A stretch of DNA of 64,000 nt from Chryseobacterium sp. (GTDB taxonomy: Bacteria; Bacteroidota; Bacteroidia; Flavobacteriales; Weeksellaceae), in the NCBI GenBank assembly GCA_031277615.1, contig JAITMC010000035.1, forward strand, positions 124,001 through 188,000, in the 5' to 3' direction. Shown piece by piece: positions 8,547 through 18,522 of the stretch. Under the pieces are notes generated by a model. The model had not been told where the DNA came from. It worked only from the letters and a program-made list of their open reading frames with translations, and did not search any database. The stretch's first letter is position 1, and the number at the start of each line of letters is the position of its first letter. A program made the position numbers and the translations under genes.

Positions 8547-9995
8547 CTAGTTTTTATCCCAGAAAAGTTTTGTGGTCAGCTTATCTCCTCCTATTGAAGC
8601 AGATGCATCTGCGTAGTTTGTAGGATTTGTTGTGGTTTCCCTTACCGGATACTGCAATCTTACCGGAACTTTTCCTTCTGCCTGTGGAACGGCTGTTGTA
8701 GGAGCAGTTAATACAGGATAATCCAGTCTTCTATAGAAGTTCCATCCTATCATTCCCTGATTAAACATCGCTACCCATGCCTGCTCTCCGAGAGACAGTT
8801 TCCAATTTGCAGCATTGTATGGATGAGCAGCCAGGTATATTCCGGCATCTGCTGAAGAAACGCCCCATTCTGATAAAGAAGCATTTACAGCATTTGCATA
8901 AGCTGTGGCCGCAGCACCTCCTATCCCCCAACGTGCAGAAGCCTCAGCTAGGTAAAATGCTACTTCTGTATAACTCATAACAACTCCTTTTGTTGTTTGA
9001 GTGTAAGCAAATTCACCTATATGGCTATTGGCAGTAAAACTTGATGGCCTTCCTATTATACCTCCTTTATACGGAACAATATTGTCATCAAAATAACTTG
9101 ATCTTCTAGGATCGGATGATGCATTCATATAATCAACCAAGGTTTTGCCAGCAACAAAGTCATCTCTGTTCCCTGCCACTAAGTTTTCATACAGTGGATT
9201 ATAGTTGGGTGACGCACTTAAGTATGAGAACAAACATCCGTCTGCTGCATTTGCCATTACACCGGCGTTAATTGCTTCTGTTGCCGTAGCCTGTGCTAAT
9301 GAAGGATTATGATCTGCAATTCCTATTGCCAGCTTCAAGAGCAAAGAATTACCAAATATTTTCCACTTGGCGAGGTCTCCATTATAAAATAAATCTCCCG
9401 TTTCAAATGTTCCTTCATTCGTATCTATAGCAGCCAGATCAGCTTTCAGTCTTGTGATGAGATCTGTATAAATATCAGCTCCTTTATCGTATTTGGGCAA
9501 CGGATTTTCATCAATATTATTAGATGACTGATAAGGTACATCCCCATACGTATCTACCAAAGTCTGATATACAAAAACCTGCTGAATATCAAGAACGGCC
9601 AACTGATTTTTTTTGGTTCCGGGCCATGTATCAAGTTCAGAGGCTGTAGGAACATAAGCATTGATAATACTTTTTGCTTTTACCAAATTATGCATCGTGT
9701 TCACATACAAATCCAGCCATACACTGTTAGAAATATTTCTGGTGACAAAATCATAATTGCTTTCGTCTACATAGGTTACTTCCTGCCAATACTGCATGGT
9801 AAGCCTGAAGTTATTTTCATTTACACTGGGAGTATTTAAATAATCCGATAATTCTTTTTGTGAATAGGATAATAATGCTTCAGGCTTTGTGGTATAAGCA
9901 CTGTTGGGATCTGTATTCAGTTCTTCAAAATCGTTACATGACAATACAGAAATGCCAATGGACAATATCCCTATATATTTAAATATTTTTTTCAT
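8547..9995 (-). CDS. SusD/RagB-family nutrient-binding lipoprotein 2
   Basis: A 482-residue surface lipoprotein with lipobox Cys at residue 20 (SVLSC) and FEELNTDPNSAY at the mature N-terminus, typical of the SusD-like_2 family. VDTYGDVPYQ in the TPR-like core and FYRRLDYPVL near the C-terminus are conserved with the SusD at 3770. It starts 19 bases after the stop codon of the SusC at 10015 and is followed by a strong terminator, so the operon has just two genes. The substrate is not evident. Confidence 0.93.
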   Translation of the reverse strand: MKKIFKYIGILSIGISVLSCNDFEELNTDPNSAYTTKPEALLSYSQKELSDYLNTPSVNENNFRLTMQYWQEVTYVDESNYDFVTRNISNSVWLDLYVNTMHNLVKAKSIINAYVPTASELDTWPGTKKNQLAVLDIQQVFVYQTLVDTYGDVPYQSSNNIDENPLPKYDKGADIYTDLITRLKADLAAIDTNEGTFETGDLFYNGDLAKWKIFGNSLLLKLAIGIADHNPSLAQATATEAINAGVMANAADGCLFSYLSASPNYNPLYENLVAGNRDDFVAGKTLVDYMNASSDPRRSSYFDDNIVPYKGGIIGRPSSFTANSHIGEFAYTQTTKGVVMSYTEVAFYLAEASARWGIGGAAATAYANAVNASLSEWGVSSADAGIYLAAHPYNAANWKLSLGEQAWVAMFNQGMIGWNFYRRLDYPVLTAPTTAVPQAEGKVPVRLQYPVRETTTNPTNYADASASIGGDKLTTKLFWDKN

Positions 9996-10014
9996 TTTAA
10001 TTGATTAAAGGTTA

Positions 10015-13000
10015 TTAAAAATTAGCTTTAACACTGAAAGAGAATACTCTCGTGGTTGGCATTACTCCTGACTGATATCCCTGTACATTCCCTGAACTCA
10101 ATGCTGCTTCAGGATCCGCATATGGTAAATTTTTATGAATAATCCATAAATTATTACCAATTGCACTAAAGGTAAGCCCCTTAAAGAACGTATTGGATAA
10201 ATACTTAGCCGGAATACTGTAGGATATGGCCACTTCTCTTAATTTAACGAAACTGGCATCATAAACAAATGCTGAAGCCGGTGCATTCAGATAACCGAAA
10301 GCTCCGGAATTGGCGGCAGATATTCTGATATCATTCACAGAGCCATCAGCTTTTACGCCTGGCATAATCATACCCCCACCCTGGCTTAACGGGTTTCTTA
10401 CAGGATTTCCCAGATCATTAAGTCCTGCGGTTTCAGGGTATAAGCCACTCGCCAAACCATAATACTGGTCAAGGGAGAAAATATCTCCTCCTTTTCTCCA
10501 GTCTATCTGGAATGACAACTGGAAATCTTTATAGGTAAATTTATTAACCAATCCGCCAAACCAATCTGCCTGCATATTTCCAATAACGTTGTTTGTACTT
10601 GAAGTTTTCAGGTATTTTCCGTTTGCTCCCACTGTTCTCTGTCCATTGGTATAAACGTAATCAGTTCCTTTTATGGTTCCGTATAAATCATCAAGACTGG
10701 CATTAATCGTCACACCACCCTGAAAGGTTCCCAATGTAATATTCTCATTTCCGGGAGCAATTTTGGTTACTTTAGTTCGTGGGTTAGACCAGTTGGCATT
10801 CACTTCCCATTTAAAATCAGTGGATTTTATAGGGGTAATATTCAAAGAAACTTCAAAACCATCTGTCCGTAAATTACCTGCATTCTGAATTTTTGTTGCC
10901 ACACCATTAGCATAAGAAACAGGAAGTGCCAGAATCTGGTCAAAGGCATCATTTCTAAACCACGCCACATCAAAACCAACTCTATTTTTAAAGAATTGTG
11001 CATTCAAACCAAATTCCGTTTGTTTTGATCTTTGTGGTCTTAAATCTGCATTTCTTTCAGACGTGTTATAATAGATTAATGGTAAATCTCCGAATGAAGT
11101 TGAATTAAAATATTGATTTCTTAACTGATCAGCTCCTGTATCACTTCCTACTTCCGCATATGATGCACGAAGTTTACCAAAGTTCATGATTCCTCCTTTC
11201 AGGAAATCCCAATTGGAGAAAACAACACTTGCCGAACCGGAATAATACCAGTATACATTATTGTTTACAGGTAATGCAGAAGACTGATCTCTTCTTACGG
11301 TACCTTCAACATAATAGGTTCCCTGATATCCTAAACTTGCCTGGGCAAAAATACCTGCAATTTTCTTCGTAGTATCAACGGTAACAGATCTAGGCGGCGT
11401 TGATCTTGAATTTGACAAAGTATATAGTCCCGGAACGTACAATCCTCCTGAAGTAGACTGAGAATTACTATAGAAATCAATAACATTAAGGTTCGTTCCT
11501 ATTAATGCATTAAGGTTTAACCCATTATCAAAATCTTTTTTATAGTTGGCTATGAAATCATAATTGGTTTCTCTCTGTTTAATCTGCATCACAGCAAAAC
11601 CGGATGGCTGTTCAATTGAGGTTAATCCAAATCCCATTAATTCAGGTACAGAGCCCTCTGCCTTTCTGTCTTCCATTCTTTGTGAAAAGCCATCTGTTCC
11701 CACCCTCGCCAATAAGTTGAGGTTTTTTGTAATGTCATAGCTTAAGGAGAAGTTTCCGGCAAACCTTTCTCTGGTATCAAAAACTGCATTTTCATAAACC
11801 TGGTAATAAGGGTTATTCCAGTATGACGGTCTCAGTACATTGGCTGTGGGAATGTTCCAGGTATAGTTATTCCCAGAACTGGTATAAAAATACTGCTGAT
11901 CTTTTACATCTACGTTTACCGGCCACCATTGTCTGAACCCGGCAATCAGGTTTCCGCTATATCCCGTTGAATTTCTACCTCTTACATTCTGAGTAACATA
12001 GGTAGCCCCAATGGTAGCATTCAGGTTATCCATCAATTTATAGGAAGCATTACCGGTAATTGTATTTTTATTTAAAGAAGTATTGGGCATGATATCTGAA
12101 CCATTCTGATTATTCAGTGATAATCTGAAAGAACCCGTATCTCCAGCTTTTGAAAAGGAAACTCCATTATTGTAGTTCACTCCTTTCTGGAAGAATTTTG
12201 AAGGATCATTTTTGGCAGCAACCCAAGGAGTGGCCATTCCGAATGTAGAAGATCCGGGTATGAAGGCTCCGTACTGATAAACCAGCAAATTAGGATCAAA
12301 CGCGGCTCCATAAGATCCATCTATTTTTGTTGGAGCTAAGGGCATACCATTATACACGTCAAACTGGGCATCTTCATCAGGACCATAGAAATACCCGTCT
12401 CCCTGTCCGTATTTTTTCTGGTAGGTAGGAAAAGTTTCTTTATTAATGGCAGCAATACTGATCGAAGAATTGAGTTCTATGCCGATATTTTGGCCTTTCT
12501 TCCCTTTTTTTGTGGTAATGATGATAGCTCCATTTTGTGCCCTGGAACCGTACAATGCCGTTGCTGCAGCACCTTTCAGCACATTCAATTCTTCAATATC
12601 ATTCGGGTTAATATCCGAAATCGTATTTCCAAAATCATATCCGGGTCTTCCCTGTAATGACTGTGCCGATGTATTATTATTGGCATTGATCATGGGAACC
12701 CCATCAATAACAAATAAAGGCTGGTTATTTCCTGCAATAGATTTGTAACCTCTTAACACAATATCAACAGACCCTCCAAAGTTTGAGGCTGTTTTTACCT
12801 GCAGACCGGATACTTTACCCGATAAATTACTTGTGAAATTATTGGTTGGAGATTTTGTCAGATCATTTGCATCAACGCTTTGGGTAGAGTATCCCAATGA
12901 CTTTTTCTCTCTTTTGATTCCGAGAGCAGTCACTACTACTCCCTCGATCTCCTTCGCTTTTATGGTATCGTTCTTTTGCTGAGCATTGGCAACAGCAAAA

Positions 13001-13047
13001 GAGGAAGACAATACCAAAGCAAGAAGACTTGCTGTTAGTTTCTTCAT
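10015..13047 (-). CDS. SusC/RagA-family TonB-dependent outer-membrane receptor 2
   Basis: A 1010-residue TonB-dependent receptor. The signal peptide (to about residue 22) is almost the same as that of the SusC at 5234. It is followed at once by the EIEGVVVTALGIKREKK segment, the plug (LKGAAATALYGSRAQNGAII near its end) and a barrel ending in Phe. It lacks the N-terminal carboxypeptidase-regulatory-like domain. The C-terminal HKNLPYADPEA motif is shared with SusC 1 and, in the form NRGYADPEA or NRNYADPES, with SusC 3 and 4. It is co-transcribed with the SusD at 8547. Confidence 0.95.
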   Translation of the reverse strand: MKKLTASLLALVLSSSFAVANAQQKNDTIKAKEIEGVVVTALGIKREKKSLGYSTQSVDANDLTKSPTNNFTSNLSGKVSGLQVKTASNFGGSVDIVLRGYKSIAGNNQPLFVIDGVPMINANNNTSAQSLQGRPGYDFGNTISDINPNDIEELNVLKGAAATALYGSRAQNGAIIITTKKGKKGQNIGIELNSSISIAAINKETFPTYQKKYGQGDGYFYGPDEDAQFDVYNGMPLAPTKIDGSYGAAFDPNLLVYQYGAFIPGSSTFGMATPWVAAKNDPSKFFQKGVNYNNGVSFSKAGDTGSFRLSLNNQNGSDIMPNTSLNKNTITGNASYKLMDNLNATIGATYVTQNVRGRNSTGYSGNLIAGFRQWWPVNVDVKDQQYFYTSSGNNYTWNIPTANVLRPSYWNNPYYQVYENAVFDTRERFAGNFSLSYDITKNLNLLARVGTDGFSQRMEDRKAEGSVPELMGFGLTSIEQPSGFAVMQIKQRETNYDFIANYKKDFDNGLNLNALIGTNLNVIDFYSNSQSTSGGLYVPGLYTLSNSRSTPPRSVTVDTTKKIAGIFAQASLGYQGTYYVEGTVRRDQSSALPVNNNVYWYYSGSASVVFSNWDFLKGGIMNFGKLRASYAEVGSDTGADQLRNQYFNSTSFGDLPLIYYNTSERNADLRPQRSKQTEFGLNAQFFKNRVGFDVAWFRNDAFDQILALPVSYANGVATKIQNAGNLRTDGFEVSLNITPIKSTDFKWEVNANWSNPRTKVTKIAPGNENITLGTFQGGVTINASLDDLYGTIKGTDYVYTNGQRTVGANGKYLKTSSTNNVIGNMQADWFGGLVNKFTYKDFQLSFQIDWRKGGDIFSLDQYYGLASGLYPETAGLNDLGNPVRNPLSQGGGMIMPGVKADGSVNDIRISAANSGAFGYLNAPASAFVYDASFVKLREVAISYSIPAKYLSNTFFKGLTFSAIGNNLWIIHKNLPYADPEAALSSGNVQGYQSGVMPTTRVFSFSVKANF

Positions 13048-13070
13048 ATCAAATTTATTTTGTGACTATA

Positions 13071-13101
13071 CAAATTTGTAAAACTTTATTAATATCACAA
13101 A
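13071..13101 (-). promoter_or_regulatory. Promoter of SusCD operon 2
   Basis: On the minus strand TTTG, 17 bases, then TACAAATTTG. The seven bases just before the box (AAAGTTT) are also found before SusC 4. The AT-rich stretch 13102-13384 holds nothing else that I can recognise. Confidence 0.65.
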
Positions 13102-13384
13102 GGAAAATTTAAAAAAAATATCAATTATTTAATTATTATTACGAAAAACATTCTAATAATTACTAAATTAAGTTAAAATGAATAATTTTAACAAAAACAC
13201 AACATTTTTAGAATTATAATTTTTAGTAAAATGCAATTATTTTTAATTGTTATTTTCTATGCTAAATATCAACAAAATTAATACATAAGAAACTGATTAT
13301 CATTAAATTAATTCACCATCTAAAAACAAAATCCCGTTGATGTGAAAAATTACTATGTTATGCATATTTATTTTTTTTAGTAAT

Positions 13385-13436
13385 AAAACCGCGAGCAAGG
13401 CCGGTTTTGCGCATAAAAAAACCGCCCGAAGGCGGT
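13385..13436 (-). terminator. Double terminator of SusCD operon 3
   Basis: On the minus strand a UUCG hairpin (ACCGCC-TTCG-GGCGGT, 13421-13436) with a T run is followed by a second hairpin (AAAACCG 13385-13391 with CGGTTTT 13402-13408). The tandem arrangement should stop read-through into the next SusCD promoter region. Confidence 0.85.
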
Positions 13437-13458
13437 AGATATTAAAATTTGTATTGGG

Positions 13459-15069
13459 TTATTTCAACCAGAATGGAGCAAATTGATTGGTTTTTGAAAA
13501 TGCATCACTTTTTGCCATATTTAGAACATTTGAAGAGTTGGCTACATATTCAGATTGAGGATAAATTAATCTTACAGGTCTTGTTGCAGTAGTCGCACCA
13601 AGAGGCATAGGAAGAACAGGGAATCCCGTCTTAGTATAACTGATAAATGTTTCTGTGGGGTTAATATTTGTTAAAGCAATCCATCTTTGATATTGAATAG
13701 CTGCAATTTTATTAGTAGAAGCATTCCATCCAACATTGGGTTTAGTATTGATTTCTGAAATATAATGATCAGCAGCAGCTGAAACTCCATAAAAGGAGAA
13801 CGAAGCTTTTATACCTGCTTCAAAGTGTACTTGCCCATTACTGAATTTTGCAGGATATACCACAGCAGCTTCAGACTGCAATAATTCCGCCTCAGCCAAA
13901 GACATTACAATGCCATCTTGTTTTGAACCCTCGGCAAGACTTGGATTACCATTTGCATCAAGAAATAAAAACTGTTTTAAACCCAATCCGGTATAATCAC
14001 CTACTGTGTTACTTGGATTAGAAGTTGTCCCTTGCGGCAAACCAAAAAAACCTTCAAAGTCATTTGATGTAAGTTCAGCTTCTTCTAAATAATTCCAGAC
14101 ATTAGCATAGAACATATTCTCTATTCTAGAATCAACAACCTCTGAAGTAAGCGTTGTCCTCCCCATCATATTGTCAACAATGTGAGCACTAGCCAATACC
14201 AATCTATAATTAGCATTAATTTCCCCACTCGCTAAACTAACAGCCCCATAGTTTCTATATAATGGATTTTGTTGTGCTACGGAAGCTTTGCTGTATCCAG
14301 GATTAATAATAGCTGATGCAGTAATAAAACCTTTGGATAGGGTTGGCCATGTATTCATAGCAGCATCTCTATAGGCAATTACTGATGAATCCGTAACACC
14401 TGATAATCTTACCAACATTTTAAGTTTAACAGTATTCCCAAATTTAACCCAATCATTGACAGATCCTTTAAACATAACATCAGAAGAAGAAACGATAGCA
14501 TTAGCCGGCACATTACTCAATAAAATCAAAGCTTCATCCACTTCTTTTAACAAAGCATTATACACATCTTTTCCTTTATCATATTTAGGAGTTACATTAC
14601 CTTGAAATTTAAAAGCCTCAGAATAAGGCACATCATTATACAAATCTACAATGGTTTGCATATAATAAGCTTTCATAATTTTGGCTGCTGCAGCATAACC
14701 AGGATAGAGAGTATTAGCACCAGGTGTGTCAATAATTCTCTGCAAATTTCCAATACCATTATAGTAATTATCCCATATATTATCGTAAAAAGTACTATTA
14801 ACGTTCATTTTCATTTCGTCATCAAACGGTGCTGTATATTGATATATATTACCCGTCCAGGCATTCATCATCAAATTCCCGAACCGATTCAATGTAACAG
14901 CATGTGTAGCATGTAAAGTCGTTTCAGCTGCAGCTAATCGTTCCTTAGGAGACAATTCACTGTTGTACGCTTCATTTTCATTACGATTGACATCAATAAA
15001 ATCATTTGAACAGGAAGCAGAACTTAATAATAGTACTGCCATAACAGATGTATAAAGTATTTTTTTCAT
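13459..15069 (-). CDS. SusD/RagB-family nutrient-binding lipoprotein 3
   Basis: A 536-residue lipoprotein with Cys at residue 20 (SSASC). IDVNRNENEAYN takes the place of the NTDPN segment at the mature N-terminus. VDLYNDVPYSEAFKFQ and the C-terminal RPVRLIYPQSEY are shared with the SusD at 18523, defining the second SusD subfamily of this locus. It starts 11 bases after the SusC stop at 15081 and ends before a double terminator. It presumably forms the lid of the SusC 3 transporter. Confidence 0.92.
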   Translation of the reverse strand: MKKILYTSVMAVLLLSSASCSNDFIDVNRNENEAYNSELSPKERLAAAETTLHATHAVTLNRFGNLMMNAWTGNIYQYTAPFDDEMKMNVNSTFYDNIWDNYYNGIGNLQRIIDTPGANTLYPGYAAAAKIMKAYYMQTIVDLYNDVPYSEAFKFQGNVTPKYDKGKDVYNALLKEVDEALILLSNVPANAIVSSSDVMFKGSVNDWVKFGNTVKLKMLVRLSGVTDSSVIAYRDAAMNTWPTLSKGFITASAIINPGYSKASVAQQNPLYRNYGAVSLASGEINANYRLVLASAHIVDNMMGRTTLTSEVVDSRIENMFYANVWNYLEEAELTSNDFEGFFGLPQGTTSNPSNTVGDYTGLGLKQFLFLDANGNPSLAEGSKQDGIVMSLAEAELLQSEAAVVYPAKFSNGQVHFEAGIKASFSFYGVSAAADHYISEINTKPNVGWNASTNKIAAIQYQRWIALTNINPTETFISYTKTGFPVLPMPLGATTATRPVRLIYPQSEYVANSSNVLNMAKSDAFSKTNQFAPFWLK

Positions 15070-15080
15070 TTCAGGTTAAA

Positions 15081-18000
15081 TTAAAAATTAATAATGGTAT
15101 TGAATCCAATTACTCTAGTTGAAGGATATTGAGTTTGTGCAGAAATTCCTCTTATATTACTGCCATTAGAAAGGCTCGCCTCCGGATCTGCATACCCTCT
15201 ATTTTCTTTAGAAAAAGCATAGAAAGGGTTTCTCGCATAAACACCAAACTGTAACCCTTCAATCCCAATACTTCTCGCAGTATCTTTGTTTAATGCATAA
15301 TTAATTCCCAGTTCTCTGACTTTAAACGATTTTGCATCAATAACAAAATTTTCAGCGATACTAGAGTAAATCCCCCCATAATAAGTGGGAACATCATTAT
15401 AAGAAGTTCCTCCGGATTTAATACTTGTATTGGCAACATATTGTCCGGCCGCGTTCATATAAACCGAATTAGGAATAACATATCCTCCCTGAGTTCTGTC
15501 AAATTCGGCAGAATCCACTAAGTATCCCCCCCATGCTAAACGGTACATTGTATCTGAGTAAATCTTATTGCCGGCTCTATAATCCATCGTTGCATATACA
15601 CTCCAGTTTTTATATTTTAAGTTGGTATTAAAAGTTAAAATATATTTGGGATCTGTTTGGCCAAGATTAATAAAGTTATTTGTAGCAAGAGGGTTACCTG
15701 TTTTTTCATCAATAATTATTCTACCCTGATCGTCTCTCATATATCCGGTTCCTTTAATAATAGGGAAGTTTTCTCCTTTAACAGCATAAATTCCCATATT
15801 TCCAGAGGTATAAATAGCCACTTCATTCTGTCCATCCGGTAATTCTAACACTTTTTGTTTTTGTGCATAATAAGAAGCCCTGATATCCCATTTAAAATCC
15901 TGTGTTTTAATTGGAACAAGCCCTAATTCGATTTCAATCCCTTTTGATTGTATCTTACCAATATTAATTAATTTACGGTTTATCCCGGATGCAGCGGATG
16001 TACTTTGCCAGGTAATCAGATCTTTGGTATCTGTCTGGAAAGCATTAACATCTAATAAAATTCTGTCTTTGAAAAACCCTAAACCCAGATTAAATTCGGT
16101 GGAAGTGATAAACTGAGGTTTTACATTAAATGCTGTAGGTTCTGAATTCCCGACAAAACTTAATGGTCCTCCGGCAAACGGGAAGCCATTTCCCAGAATT
16201 GCAGTATCTTCAATTCCAAAAACACCTACCGGATCATCTTGTCCTACTCTTGTCCATGATCCTTTCAAAACAAATCTACTTAAGTCATTTGATGTTTTGA
16301 GACTACTAAATGCATTTTTCACGTTAAATGAAACCCCAACGGAAGGATAAACGTAACCTGATTTACTGCTCCCCACATCTTGGGAATTGATAAACTTAGA
16401 ACTCCATTCGGATCTAATCGTTGCATTTAATGACAGGTAATCTTTATAATTTAAGTCTAAATTACCAAAAAGGGCATATTTTCTTGAAAGAGTCCTTCCG
16501 TTATTCAGGCTATAAGGTTGTTTAGGAGTCACTACATTCCAAACAGCATATTTACCGGGAATATTTAACCCGTCCCCTCCTGCAGAAGTGATTTTATAAT
16601 ATGACTCCTGAACGTTAAATCCGGCAAGGAAATTCATCTGCAGATCATTAGTCAGTTCATAATTAAAATCCGCCATCAGGTCATTATATAGAAATCTATT
16701 AATAGAATTTGATTGTGCATAAGAAGCACCGATAGCATTTACCCCATTAACGAATGGCCTTTGTCCTGTTCCTGAATATGCATCCCTCCATGATAAACCA
16801 TCTCCTACAACATACTGGCCTGAACCATTATTAATTATGCTAATATGTTCATTTATTTTATATGTTAAATTAACAGTTCCATTAAAAGTTGTATTCTTAC
16901 TTGTGCCACGGTTATGTTTAATATCCCAGTAAGGATTAGCATAATACTTCGTCCAGGCATAAGCTCTATTATCGTTTAAAACCCCGTCAAATTGACGAAT
17001 ATCAATTTCAGATGGTGTATGTAAGATATTCGGATAAACATCACCATTTGTCACGTTTGTAGAACTATTTGTTATGGAAGCCATTCCATCTAAGATCCAT
17101 TTATCTTTTTTGAAACCACCCTTAAATAAAACGTTAGTTCTTTTATTCTTATCATCCCTTACAATAAATTCTTTCTGTTGGTTATTAATCGTCAATGATG
17201 CATATCCTTCAGAATCTCCTGTAGAAACCGTTAAACTGTTATTAAGTAAAGTTCCTGTTTGAAAGAATTCTCTTACGTTATCTTTCGAACGAGGTTGAAA
17301 CTTAAAAAACAATGAAGAAGAGATATCCTGTTGCGGGGTATTTCCATTATCTCCATTAATAGAAATTACACCATCTCCATTAACGTCATACAATGGGATA
17401 CCGGACGGCAACATTTGCCCTGCATATTTAGGATCGTCATAAGCAGGGCCCCAAGCCCCATTTTCAACATGGATTCTTTGTCCATACCATCCTTGCCCAT
17501 ATTTTCTTTGTCTATCAGGAACAAATAAAGCATTTTCAAATTCCAAACCACTATTTAAAGTTACCCTTACTTTCCTACTTCCAGAATTTCCTTTCTTGGT
17601 GGTCACAATAATAGCTCCATTTACACCATCAGATCCATATAAAGCAGCGCCTTGCATCCCTTTTAAAATTGTTTGAGATTCGATCATATCTGAAGGGAGC
17701 TGTGCGTAGACACTCACAGATGATTTCACACCATCAATAACAATCAATGGAGTAGTCGAACCCGTAAGTGTTTTAGATGTTCTAATCCTGATGTCTAAGG
17801 TACCATTAACTCCTGAATTGGCCTGACTTACTGTCAGTCCGGCAACTTTACCCGTAAGAGCAGCAGCAGCATTTTGATTATTCGCTTGAGTTAATTCAGC
17901 ATTATTCACAACCGAAGCAGATGAGGTTTGTTGGTCTAATTTTTTCTTAATTCCCATAGCCCCCGTTATCACAACCTCACCAATTGCGGTTTCTTTTAGA

Positions 18001-18089
18001 GTATCATTTTTAGGCTTTGTCTGAGCATCTACTATGGTGAAAGAAGATGACAGAGCAACAATTAAAACACTTGTAGTTAATTTCTTCAT
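15081..18089 (-). CDS. SusC/RagA-family TonB-dependent outer-membrane receptor 3
   Basis: A 1002-residue TonB-dependent receptor with a signal peptide to about residue 22. AIGEVVITGAMGIKKK precedes the plug, LKGMQGAALYGSDGVNGAII lies near the plug end, and the barrel finishes in Phe. No carboxypeptidase-regulatory-like domain is present. Just after the plug, residues 235-240 read DVNGDG, an EF-hand-like DxNxDG loop that could bind calcium. SusC 4 has the same feature and SusC 1 and 2 lack it. It pairs with the SusD at 13459. Confidence 0.95.
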   Translation of the reverse strand: MKKLTTSVLIVALSSSFTIVDAQTKPKNDTLKETAIGEVVITGAMGIKKKLDQQTSSASVVNNAELTQANNQNAAAALTGKVAGLTVSQANSGVNGTLDIRIRTSKTLTGSTTPLIVIDGVKSSVSVYAQLPSDMIESQTILKGMQGAALYGSDGVNGAIIVTTKKGNSGSRKVRVTLNSGLEFENALFVPDRQRKYGQGWYGQRIHVENGAWGPAYDDPKYAGQMLPSGIPLYDVNGDGVISINGDNGNTPQQDISSSLFFKFQPRSKDNVREFFQTGTLLNNSLTVSTGDSEGYASLTINNQQKEFIVRDDKNKRTNVLFKGGFKKDKWILDGMASITNSSTNVTNGDVYPNILHTPSEIDIRQFDGVLNDNRAYAWTKYYANPYWDIKHNRGTSKNTTFNGTVNLTYKINEHISIINNGSGQYVVGDGLSWRDAYSGTGQRPFVNGVNAIGASYAQSNSINRFLYNDLMADFNYELTNDLQMNFLAGFNVQESYYKITSAGGDGLNIPGKYAVWNVVTPKQPYSLNNGRTLSRKYALFGNLDLNYKDYLSLNATIRSEWSSKFINSQDVGSSKSGYVYPSVGVSFNVKNAFSSLKTSNDLSRFVLKGSWTRVGQDDPVGVFGIEDTAILGNGFPFAGGPLSFVGNSEPTAFNVKPQFITSTEFNLGLGFFKDRILLDVNAFQTDTKDLITWQSTSAASGINRKLINIGKIQSKGIEIELGLVPIKTQDFKWDIRASYYAQKQKVLELPDGQNEVAIYTSGNMGIYAVKGENFPIIKGTGYMRDDQGRIIIDEKTGNPLATNNFINLGQTDPKYILTFNTNLKYKNWSVYATMDYRAGNKIYSDTMYRLAWGGYLVDSAEFDRTQGGYVIPNSVYMNAAGQYVANTSIKSGGTSYNDVPTYYGGIYSSIAENFVIDAKSFKVRELGINYALNKDTARSIGIEGLQFGVYARNPFYAFSKENRGYADPEASLSNGSNIRGISAQTQYPSTRVIGFNTIINF

Positions 18090-18118
18090 GTTTACAATGT
18101 TTATTATTTTTTATGATT

Positions 18119-18151
18119 GTAAATATGTATAACCCCGCAAATAAATACAAA
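18119..18151 (-). promoter_or_regulatory. Promoter of SusCD operon 3
   Basis: On the minus strand TTTG, 18 bases, then TACATATTTAC, matching the layout before the other three SusC genes. The 320 bases upstream to 18471 are AT-rich with no recognisable gene. Confidence 0.55.
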
Positions 18152-18469
18152 TAAATGTGTTAAAAAATTATAATTTTATACGAAATACACAAAACAATAA
18201 TATATTTAATGAAAATAATACATTAAAAACACAATAAATAATTAAAAATAATCACAAAAAACAAACTTTCAACACCACAATCTTTCCCTTAAATTGAAGA
18301 AATATGTTCTTATTTTACTCATTACATTGAGTATCATTTCATAATCACAGATTTATATGAATAATAGAATGAATAAATTCAGGATCTGAAAAACCGAAAT
18401 AAAAGATAACACCGTCAGCTGTTGCTGAATTATTTTCATAACAAACTAACAACAAAACAACTTTTGCCC

Positions 18470-18493
18470 ATAAAAAAAACCGCCCGAAGGCGG
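18470..18493 (-). terminator. UUCG-tetraloop terminator of SusCD operon 4
   Basis: On the minus strand CCGCC-TTCG-GGCGG (18480-18493) is followed by a long T run. Confidence 0.87.
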
Positions 18494-18522
18494 CTAAAAA
18501 TATGTAAAATTTGTTGTAATTA

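Noticed and set aside
12446-12748. Plus-strand 100-codon ORF inside SusC 2
   Set aside because: Antisense to the conserved plug domain, with no start context or family match.
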